This document shows positions 9,362 to 20,100 of a stretch of DNA of 33,017 bases, one piece after another. The position numbers were made by a program, and so were the translations under genes. The notes under the pieces were generated by a model that was not told the DNA's origin, did no database searches, and saw only the letters and a program-made list of their open reading frames with translations. Numbering within the stretch: position 1 is the first letter of the stretch; each line of letters begins with the position of its first letter. The DNA comes from a virus. The stretch covers positions 1-33,017 of the IMG/VR virus record IMGVR_UViG_3300025141_000420. One strand, 5' to 3'.

Positions 9362-11173
9362 ATGGCCATTAAAAGGTATTTTGCAACAAAAGACAATACA
9401 ATTACAAACGCTTATGAGCAAAATCTAAAAACCCGTGCCACGGGCTCTAACATGGGCGCAGCAGATATTTTGGAGGTTTTTTCGATCTATGGACAAGCGT
9501 CTAGTACTTCTTCGGAAAAATCTAGGATTTTAATTCAATTTCCTATTACAAATATCTCTACAGACAGAACCGCAGGGACAATACCTGCCTCTGGAAGTGT
9601 TAACTTTTATCTCAAAATGTATAATGCTCCCCATAGTTTTACCGTACCAAAAAGTTATACTTTGGATATCAAACCAGTATCTGGATCATGGCAGGAAGGC
9701 TATGGTCTTGATATGGACAATTATACAGACCTGACTTTTAACAATACTGGGTCAAATTGGACTGTGGCTACTAGTGTATCCGCTGCAGCAACAGCGACAG
9801 TCACGGTTGTTAACGAAGGATGGGTTGAGGCGGACGACACAATTTCTTTAGTTTCCGCTGATGGAACGACAATTGTGTGTACAATGCATGGATCTACCAC
9901 CACTTCTGCTTCTACATCTGGAAATGTTCAAGCAGCGATTGGCGCTAGTACTACTGCTACTGCAACAAATATTGCAACGGCCATAAACTATAATACCCTT
10001 TTTTCAGCTACCTCTTCTGGTGCTGTTGTAACAATCACACAAGTCGCGAATGGGAGGAGTGGAAATACGGATATTACTATTACTGAGGGAGGCGCAACAG
10101 GGTTTAGCAAGACAAACTTCACTGGGGGTGATGGTGACTGGGTGACGGCTGGCGCAGACTACCACTCAGGTTCATTTTTCACTGCAAGTTTCGACAAAGG
10201 AACGGAAGATTTAGAAGTAGATGTTACAGAACTTGTTGAGGAGTGGATCGCTGGTGACGAAATAGACAACAATGGTTTTGGAATCATGTTTGCAAGTTCA
10301 CACGAAAATGCATCGAGATCATATTACACAAAGAAGTTTTTTGGTAGAGGGACAGAGTTTTTCTTTAGAAGACCAACCATAGAGGCGAGATGGGACTCGA
10401 CCAAGAGAGATGATAGAGGAAATTTTTATTATAGTAGTTCATTAGCAGACGGTGCTGATAACCTAAACACATTATATCTTTACAATTACGTCAGGGGTCA
10501 GTTGAAAAATATTCCTGAAATTGGAGCGGCCGCAATATATGTTGATCTATATTCTGGTTCAAGCCCCTCCCCAGAAGACAGCCCTTTGTCTTTAAGCGAT
10601 ATGGGGACCAGAACAGGCCCAGCAACTGGTTCAAATGTTTCGACAGGTATTTACAAATGTAATGTTTGTGTAACCGCCTCATCTCCGCCATTAACTAAAT
10701 TGTATGATGTGTGGCATGGGGGAGATGGCAAAGGAACGTATTTTACGGGCTCAATAACTCCAAAGGGATTAAGTGGTTCCGATATCAATCCAACTTTTTC
10801 TCATGTCACTTCCATGACGAATTTAAAGTCTATATATCGTCGTCATGAAACTGCTCGTTTTAGATTGTTTGCAAGACAAAAAGATTGGTCTCCAACTATT
10901 TACACTAAGGCAACAAAGACAATTAAGAGCGATATAATCTCCAGTGGTTCTTATAGGGTCTACAGAGTGATTGATGAGTATAATGTTGTTCCATATGGAA
11001 CGGGTAGCGAAAAGCACACCGTCATGTCATATGACCTTAGTGGGAGTTATTTTGATTTAGACATGTCAATGCTTGAATCCGATTATGCTTATGCTATCGA
11101 AGTTAGTTATTATAATGGAGCTATTGGCTCCTGGGTTAAGCAACCTGAGATATTTAAATTTAGAGTAGAATAG
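9362..11173 (+). CDS. DNRLRE-like beta-sandwich tail/baseplate protein with inserted module
   Basis: A 603-residue structural protein. Its N-terminal half reads like a DNRLRE-type beta-sandwich: the segment DVTELVEEWIAG at residues 287-298 and the following NNGFGI are typical of that fold, which is common in extracellular and virion surface proteins. The sandwich is interrupted at about residues 139-258 by a Thr/Ala/Ser/Gly-rich domain ending in FTGG (253-256). The text before it (SNWT) and after it (DWVTAGADYHSGS) would join naturally if the insert were removed. The C-terminal half is beta-rich with many Gly-Ser turns, as in tail fibres or wedge decoration proteins. It starts one base after the gp6 stop, with GGGAG at 9346-9350. 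It lies between gp6 and the gp7-like gene, so a baseplate location is likely; the exact role is unknown. Confidence 0.65.
   Translation: MAIKRYFATKDNTITNAYEQNLKTRATGSNMGAADILEVFSIYGQASSTSSEKSRILIQFPITNISTDRTAGTIPASGSVNFYLKMYNAPHSFTVPKSYTLDIKPVSGSWQEGYGLDMDNYTDLTFNNTGSNWTVATSVSAAATATVTVVNEGWVEADDTISLVSADGTTIVCTMHGSTTTSASTSGNVQAAIGASTTATATNIATAINYNTLFSATSSGAVVTITQVANGRSGNTDITITEGGATGFSKTNFTGGDGDWVTAGADYHSGSFFTASFDKGTEDLEVDVTELVEEWIAGDEIDNNGFGIMFASSHENASRSYYTKKFFGRGTEFFFRRPTIEARWDSTKRDDRGNFYYSSSLADGADNLNTLYLYNYVRGQLKNIPEIGAAAIYVDLYSGSSPSPEDSPLSLSDMGTRTGPATGSNVSTGIYKCNVCVTASSPPLTKLYDVWHGGDGKGTYFTGSITPKGLSGSDINPTFSHVTSMTNLKSIYRRHETARFRLFARQKDWSPTIYTKATKTIKSDIISSGSYRVYRVIDEYNVVPYGTGSEKHTVMSYDLSGSYFDLDMSMLESDYAYAIEVSYYNGAIGSWVKQPEIFKFRVE
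9776..10135 (+). other. Inserted FTGG-ending domain, copy 1
   Basis: This is approximately residues 139-258 of the protein starting at 9362. The pattern is a strand-rich opening, a DxISLVSADGT strand-turn, an Ala/Thr-rich middle, then VTITQ, GNTDITIT and FTGG. A hand count of 9781-9960 gives 87 G+C in 180 bases, against 25 in 60 for the flank 9661-9720, so the module is only mildly richer in G+C. The boundaries are approximate and inferred from where the host fold resumes. Confidence 0.6.
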
Positions 11174-11175
11174 AA

Positions 11176-14100
11176 ATGAGCATTAAAGATCTTTTCACAA
11201 AAAGTAATAAAATTCTCCCCGCTGAATCTAGTGAGACTTTAGCTGGTGAGATTGAATCATCAGATCTTATCAAAGAGAAGGCAAAGTCTTTTGATAGATT
11301 TGAGCCTCATGTTGATTATTTAACATCCAGCAATTTTGCGTTTTACGGTTCTGCTGAGAAATATTATAAAGATGCTTTTGAACAAATTTACGATTTTTGG
11401 CCATATGATGGTTCAGATGCTGAACAAACTGAATTCTTAAACAAATCATCAGATCTCGTAAGAGAGATGTACAAGACTAGATATCCCAGGACCAATGGGC
11501 ATATTATATTTTCTGCTGACAGTTGGGGCACGCCGGCCACGAAAGTTGGCAGTTATGGTGCTCCAAATGCTGCAGGTGATTATGAATATATAAAAATCTT
11601 AGGTGGTCCACATACCGCATCAAACGGAATGAAAGGCGTTCCGCTGAGTGAAACATTTGATGGGTCCAACATCTATGACACGGATATTTACGGCACAGCC
11701 GGTGTCCTTTCTGGAAGTAGAAAGGGTTCGCGCCTATCGAATCTTAGATTTAACCCCGCCGATGGTACAACTGTTGAGTTCTGGTTAAAAAAGGGTGCTT
11801 TTAATACAACAAATACTGAAAAAGAAGTTATTTTTGATCTTTGGAACGGCGAAGGTGTATCAGAAGATACTTATGGTCGATTCACTATTGAATTAAGTGG
11901 CACTACTGCGGACGAGAGTCCATTCAGAATAACTTATCGTTCTGGTAGTTACGGTATTTCTAATGTAAAGATTGGAACAAGTATTAATACGGGCTCTGTT
12001 GCCGATGGTACGTGGAATCATTACGCAGTTTCAGTGCATTCTGCGTCTGCTGGGGTTAAAACACAACTTTATGTTAATGGCGATTTAAACCAAGCCACAA
12101 CATATACCGGCAACTCCTACAATATGAATGAAGTAACCGGCTCTCTCATTGGATTTATAGGAGCATTACAAACCACAGTTTCTGGCGCTTCTGGCACTGG
12201 AGTGGGATGGGCTAAACTCTCTGGTTCACTGGATGAATTCAGATATTGGAAGGTTCGCCGTTCCTCAAAAGACATTGGGAGAAATTGGTTTACGCAAGTA
12301 AGGGGCGGAACAAATACTGATATCGCAAATGCATCTCTTGGTGTTTATTATAAATTTAATGAAGGCATTACCGGCACTTCTTCAGTAGACTCAGTTGTTG
12401 TTGATTATTCAGGGAGAATTTCTAACGGAAAGTGGGTTGGTTACACCTCCAATTCAAGAAGTACCGTCTCTGCCATATCGGCATCTTCAGCGGCATCTTC
12501 AGAGTTTAAAGACCCCATCATTTATTCTTTCCACCCCGAAGTAAAAAGCACAAAGAAAGGCTTGATGCAAAGCGGAAGTCTTCATGATATGGGTAATAAC
12601 TCCACGTTATTTTACTCTATTCCTGCCTGGATTACTGAAGAAGACGAAGAATATGGCGATGGAACATTATCAAATTTAACGCAAATGATTGGATCTTATT
12701 TCGATCAGATGCAGTTATTGATCAAATCAATCCCAGGCTTAAAGGACCCTAAATATTTTACTTCTGGTAGTAAGCCTTATCCGTTTGCATCACACTTATT
12801 ACAGCACGCAGGGTTACTGACGCCAGAACTTTTTGTTGATGCAACAATTATTGAAAGAATTGCATCAAGAGACGAAGACAGAAATTATAACGACGATATT
12901 TCTAATGTAAAAAATCTTATTTATCACAATCTTTACAACAATATTATAAACATCTATAAATCAAAGGGAACAGAAAAATCTTTAAGAAATGTTCTTCGGT
13001 GTTTTGGTATTGGCGATGATATTATCAGATTTAATTTATATTCGGATAGAGAAACGTATAAATTGCAAAGAAGGTTTAGAACAACTACAGTAAAGAAAAA
13101 GTACGTTGATTTCTCCGACCCAGACCGTTTTGAGTCAACTGTTTATCAATATGCTGATCCCAATAATTCGAATACAGTATCTTTTATACAAGGTAGTGAC
13201 TCTAATGGATATGAAGATTTTGCGGGGATGACTACTCAGGCTGAAATATTTTTTCCAAAAATATTGCCAAAAAGCAATCCAAGTTATTTTGAATTCCCAT
13301 ATATCACCTCTTCATTGTTTGGTATGCATACAGCAAAAGAAGGAGATTCTACCTCTACTGCTTGGCCAACAAATGATTATAGTAACTTCCAAGTTTTTGC
13401 TGTCCGCCCCTTTACAAACTCAAAAAGCGTATATTTTAAATTAACATCTAGCCAGAGCCCTTATCCTTTACCGGAATTGACTAGTTCCATATTTAACGAA
13501 GTTTATGATAATGAAAAGTGGAATTTAGCAGTCAGAATAAAACCAGCTAGAGTTGGCGATAGATTAAGCGGAAGTCTTAACACCACATATACTGTGGATT
13601 TTTATGGTGTCCAAATGCGAGGGGACACCATTGAAGATGAATTTCATGTATCAGGATCTGCTACTGCTGCTAATGGGAAAAACTTCTTAAGGTCTGCAAA
13701 GAGAATATATTGCGGCGCGAGGCGAACAGACTTTACAGGATCAACCGTTAATCGCTCTGATGTTAGAGCGTCCTCAGTTCGATATTGGTCTAAATATATT
13801 CCAACTGGGGACATAAGGGATCATGCCCGTGATCCACTGAATTCTGGAATTAGTAGACCGTATGAAAGCGCATTTTTACATGAAACAGATTTAGAACATA
13901 CCAGAGTTCCAAATATTGAAACCTTGGTTCTCAATTGGGATTTTACCAATGTTACGGGATCATCAAATGATGCCTCCGAACCCTCTGTCAAGGATTCGAT
14001 ATTTTATGTAGACGACATATCTTCTGGTTCATCTGATTCAACTGGAAGGTACGGTTGGTTTGGGGAGTTGTCTAAAAACCAACACTCTGGAAAAGGTGAT

Positions 14101-17100
14101 TTCTTTTTGCCCGCGAATACAGACGATGACAGTGCAATCAAAATACAATATCTAAATTCTTACAGGCAGCAATTACCTGAGACTGTGGCCAGTTCTGATA
14201 TGGTTAATATTTTATCTCAAGATGATAAGATATTTGCTAGAGATCATGAAATCACTAAAAACTTCTTTTCCATTGAAAAGAGTATGTATCAGACTATTTC
14301 TGATGAAATGATTGCAATGTTTTCTTCTATTGTGGATTTTAATAATCTAATCGGAGAGCCGGTCAATCAATTTAGACAAGAATATAAAGATATGGCAAAA
14401 TTGCGCCAATTATTTTTCGAGAGAGTAGCCAACACACCAGATCTCGACAAATATATTGAATTTTATAAGTGGTTAGACTCCAGCATTAACATTATAATTC
14501 AGCAATTACTTCCTGCATCCGCTATGGTTTCTGAAGATATCAGAGATATGGTTGAAAGCCACGTTCTTGAAAGGAATAAATATAGAGGAAAATTTCCCAC
14601 TATTGAATTTAAAGTAGACGATCCTGAAGCCGGCGTTAAAGGCATTGAAGAGATGGTTTACAATTGGAAGTTTGGACACGCGCCAGTCCCCTCAAGACAA
14701 TCTGATAATGCTAAGTGGTGGAAAACAAGAGCGGAAAGAAATGACTCTCCCTTAAGCGTGGATGCTTCTGTAGATAGTGATAGAAATGCAATCAGAAAAA
14801 TTTCAATTACCCATAGAGAACCAAGCAGCATACAGTTATCAAAAACAGATGGCACATTATACAGCGGCTCTTTACATGCCCTTAGAAGATTTACTAAAAT
14901 ACACAGAACTAAACTTGAGATGAGTCCTGTCCTTCGAGGTGGAACAAACTTCCATCCCAACAAAAACATTAATTATGTTCACAGTGCCGTTCATCCTGGT
15001 GGTCCAATTCAAACATCCCACCCTGCTGTTCCGTCTGGATCTGTTATGATTCCCCTCAACGTTATGGTTGTTGATAGAACAACAGAACAAGACATTAATC
15101 TTAAAGATGTTAATGATGTTAATGACCCAAATAAACTAAAAAGAGTTTCAACAAGGGTTATAGTTGGTAGAGAATATGAGCAGGGCATGGGCTATAAGAA
15201 TGGGTCAGGACATCATTTCTTGCCTTTTAATCTTATCAGTTCATCTGTAAATGAGGGATATAACAGACATGTTATTGAAGGGTTTTCTACTGGAACGTTA
15301 ATAACAAATCTGCATAATGATGTTTACGGTCATGACAAAGAAAAGCCGATGCAAGGCCCCTTTACTGAAACGTGGGTTGGCGGGCATCAGTCTAGACATA
15401 TCGACCTCAATAGAGGTTCAGATGATAATAAAAATAGACCAGAAGCATGGAAACTTTTGATAAAGAATGCCGCTGAATTTCCTCCTACAAGTTCTGGGAC
15501 ATTTGGTATTGTTGGGGCGGATTATCCCCATCCTGAAACCAATGATGATCCCGGTCCATATTACCCTGCCAATTTTTATGAAAAAGCCACCTGGACCAGG
15601 GATGGTTTGACAAAGAGACCTGTCAATATTGCTAACATTCAATATGATACCTCTTCAGTAAAACTTGGTAATTATAGAAAAAAATATGAAGTTTTGGTTC
15701 TCAATGGCCGAAAGGAAAATAATTTATTTTTCCGAAAGAACAGCGGAATTACGCTACCTACACGCATATCAAGCACTGACAACCTCAAAGCAACTACGCA
15801 TGTTAATTCCCTAATAGGCGTTAATCCAGACGCCAACAGCCCAGGCAATTTAGTTGTCGGCCCCTTTGCAGCAACATCAAGAGGTTCGAGATTTGTGGTT
15901 GAAGGAGATGATGTAACTCAATTCACCTTGCCTGAACGGGGTACTTTAACGGCATCAAATACATCTGTTATCTCCTCCCGCTTCTCAGCCCCAGGAGGTT
16001 TTGAAGTTTTATCTCGCGGATATCTTGACGTTGCCTCTGAGGAATATTCTCCGTATAACGCGATGAGTTTTAGAAACTTATCTGTCTTAGGATCATCATC
16101 AGGCGAACCAAACTATTTGAGGATGAATGATCATATTGGTAAAAGAGATGGTTTACATTCTCACTTAAGGCGGCACAGTGGCCGACATGGAGCAGACTCA
16201 GTTTACGGAATTATATCAGCCTCAAATTATGAAACATTACCCGCGTACCACAAAGTCTTTAGAAATAAATTAAATGTGCTTAAATATTCTGATGGGGGCA
16301 GCACAATCATCACGGCCAGTTCTTATGATAACTGGTATGTTCAGCGCACCATTCCAAGATCAGATATGAATTATAGTTGGATCACTGCTTCAGCAGCCGG
16401 TGAAACACAAAGGATGGTCGGCGGTTATGCTCCTGCCGATGGTGTCTATTCTGGTTCTGATGGGTATGGTTCGGCAATTGTATTTACAAGTGCTAGTTTT
16501 GCAGGAAGTTATGTTTTGGGAGGTGAAAGAAAATTTCCAAGAGATAAAAATAATTCGGGTCGTCCACAATTTATGCCAACCGACTTTGTTGGACTAAATT
16601 ACCATGTGAGCGAAACATTTAATACTAGCACAAATACTCTTGGTACAACGGAGATATTAGACACCCCCAATGATGGATTTATAAAAACAGTACCTTCCGA
16701 CGAAACAGCCTCTTTGTTTAATGCATTAATATTAAACAGAGGTAGTGTATATGGGTATCCATCTTGGAGGCAAGTGAGGCATAGTTACCACCCGATCATT
16801 AGAAATGAAAGAAAAAACAATAGACTTTCTTTCGTCCAAGAATACAACCCACCAATTTTGATTCAGAGATCTAATGGTGATACGGAATACATAACTCCCA
16901 GATATGGATCATTAAGTGTTTACGAAAGAATAATGCCCATAGTGAGCAGATATAATCCCTTGCAACAATCAGTTCAAATAAGTTTGGTGCCAGGGGACGA
17001 TGATCGAGCTGCGGTTGTTCTGCCACCACAAATTATAACACTTCAAAGCAGTTATGGGAATGACTTGGTTGCGTTCGACAACGAAGATTTGGACAATATT

Positions 17101-20100
17101 TTAGACACTGAGATTGACAGGTCGAATCTGCCATATGTAAAAATTAAAGATCTTTATGCCAATGGTGGTACAGAAGACCCAACAAGTCCGATTGAAGATG
17201 TTGTTAGCGTATTGTATAATGAAACGTTATACCCATCTGCAGTAAATATGTATACAACAAGAGTCAGGGAAAGGGCAAGTTATAGTAATGGTTTTTGGCG
17301 ATCAAAATTAGATGACCGTATAACACTTGGGACAGGGGATGATATCAAAAACTCTTCAGGTTTTGAAGTAACTGCCTCAAGTTGGCCTCTTGATCCTAAG
17401 TATGATTTTACCACCGCCACCACGGCTTTAGTCAAAGCCAGTACCACCAAGGCTGGAGAACTTCAGAATAACTATACACACATCCATAATTCAACAATTC
17501 TAAATGTTACAGCAAGTGCCCTTTATGCTAGAAAGCACACCTTGGGCGCTTACAACTCGGTGGTACATCCTGCTGGAATTCCTGTCCCCCAAACAGAAAG
17601 CGCCGAGTCGACTGCTAACGCAAGTAATTATTTTGGTGGCCTGATTGACCTTTATAGAGGTGAGGCGGCATGGGACGCGCCATCGACCGCAGGAGTATTA
17701 AAAGAAGTTTTAGCGAACAACAAAGATGCTTCAACTGAATTTGAAACTTATAAATTAGAACCATGGTATGACAGTTATTCTGATTTCAACCAAGAATTAA
17801 GATTAAAAAATAAAGACTATTCTGTAATCCCAGAATTTAGAATTAGTGAGCACATTGAAAGACTTTATAAAACAAACAATATAAATATTGATTTAACAAA
17901 ACTTTTTGAAATTCCGCACGCCGATGTAGATTCGTCAGTACCACAGAATAGTTCGCAAGACGAATTTTATACTATTTTTTCCAATTCTGATTTTATGCGA
18001 CATTTTGATGTAATTCGTGAGGACCATAAAGATATTTTTGATGCAAGTTCTATTTCACTAACATGTAAAGTTTTGAAGAAATTTAACCCTTACAAAGGAT
18101 TTTATCCTGCCCAAAGAACATTGGACTTGGCTACACGCCTGTCTCAATCTTATGGAAAGCATGTCAGGGGCGTGGCTGGCACTCATAATAATCTTTCAAA
18201 CGTTCATTATCGACCATTTGTCACACCGCTTTTTGCGCCGGGTATTATGTTTAATACTATTAAATCAGGGATTGCTGTAGATTATCCTATGATGTTAACT
18301 GGTTCAAAGGTAAGGGCAGTTAATGTCAATAATGCAAGTAGTGATATTGATGGTTATTGGGGTCTTCAATCTCCCGTTTTAACAGTTGGAACAGGCACTC
18401 CGGGTTCTCAAAATTATTATACAAAACTTGAAACAGCCTTAAGAAGTGTTGATGCTACCCTGGCGGGGCTGGCCACTGCTTCAAATTCACCACCAACTGA
18501 AAGATGGGACTACAGAATTCCTTTTGAGGCAATTGTTGAACCTGAAAAATATCTTAAAACAATTCCGCTTTTTGATTATGAATCTGCCCCTAAAGCAAAA
18601 CTCAATGTAACTTCTTCTTGGAGTGGCGAAGGGGATGGTCTTTATAAATTGATGGCTAGCAACTTTTTGGCAGAAGTGCCCGAATTCTTCTTAAAGGAGT
18701 CTTCGTTTACTTCGCTTCAATCATCAGCAATCCCATCTACAGGTATTGAATTTAAAAGTGGTTCAGTTTATGGCGCTCGAATTAAATTAAGAAGAACAAT
18801 GAATCAGGCAAGGGATTGGTCAAGCGATATGGGTACCGCTTCTGTCGCCGGGTTCAATCATCTTAAGTGGACTAAAGATGGATCTTTTGAACTGCCTCAA
18901 GATCCAAAACACCAAGTTGGGTTGAAAGAAACCTTTACAATGTATAGTCGCACAACAGCGTTTGGACCTCCTGTTTTGGGTAGGACCGCTGGTGGTACTG
19001 CAACACTTTGGGAAAAAACAAAGGACGCGACGACTGGTGGTGCGCTTGATTCAATTGATGGTTATAATTGGTCGTTTACTCCCCCTTATTATCATGGAGA
19101 GGCATGGTTTGATATTGTTTTTGAACCCAATAGAGACGCAAAATATACCGTTGAACAGTTTTTTGAAGCATCAAGGACCATAGCGTGGCGTGTCGATGCC
19201 GGCATTGAAGACCCAAGGCCAGAAACAAGATTTTGGACTACTGGAAGCGCCACACCATTAACGGGATCACCCCAGCCCCAATTAGTTCCAAACTATAATT
19301 TAAGTCGATTTTCTTTAGCATCGTTTTATTCTGGCAGGAATATTAATGTTAACGCGATGCAGTTGGACTCCTCTTTTAACATATTTGGTTTAAAGAAAAT
19401 TAATGAATTGGGAGGGAGTAATGAAAAGCGCGCTGATTATTGGATTATTGAACCAAAGTTTGAGACCCCGATGTTAAACTTTGGCCCCGACTCAATCAGG
19501 GGCGTTTCAGAGACTGATGGAACGCTGACAATTCCATTAATTGGATCAGAGTCTGTTCCAAGGGGGATGTGGCATCAATTTGGCCAATTGCCAACAGGAG
19601 AGGAAGGGGTTTATATAGAAATTGATGATATTCCCAACGTTTGGCTGAAAGAACACCCGGCAATTCAATATGATGAAAGATATGGTAAAAAGGATGTTGT
19701 TGAATTGCACAAGGTGTTTCAAGGTGATGCTGTTGCTAGAGTGAATAGATTAAACTTACATGAAAGAATGGAATCTTTGGTAGACAAATTTGGATTCAAC
19801 CCATCTCAGAAATCAAAAAGATTAGGTGAAATTGCTGATTCTAAAGTTATTAAAGAGGCAATTGTTGCTGTGCCTTTTAAGCAGGTGGGCGAGGGAAGAA
19901 AGTTTTTCGCAATAGATCGAAACATGATTGAAGTTGCTCTAGAGAGAGAGACAAGAAGAAAAGCCGACCGCTCCGATGAGCCCGGCGAGTCTGTTTTAAC
20001 AATGGTTGAAACAATGCAAAATTATATATTTCCTCCTAAAATGAATTTTATAGACAATCTTGACTTAGATCCGTTTGTTATGTATATTTTTGAGTTTGAA

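Noticed and set aside
14658-14969. 103-codon minus-strand open frame within the giant gene
   Set aside because: It lies wholly inside a strongly coding gene on the other strand, has no recognisable domain, and all clear genes here run on the + strand.
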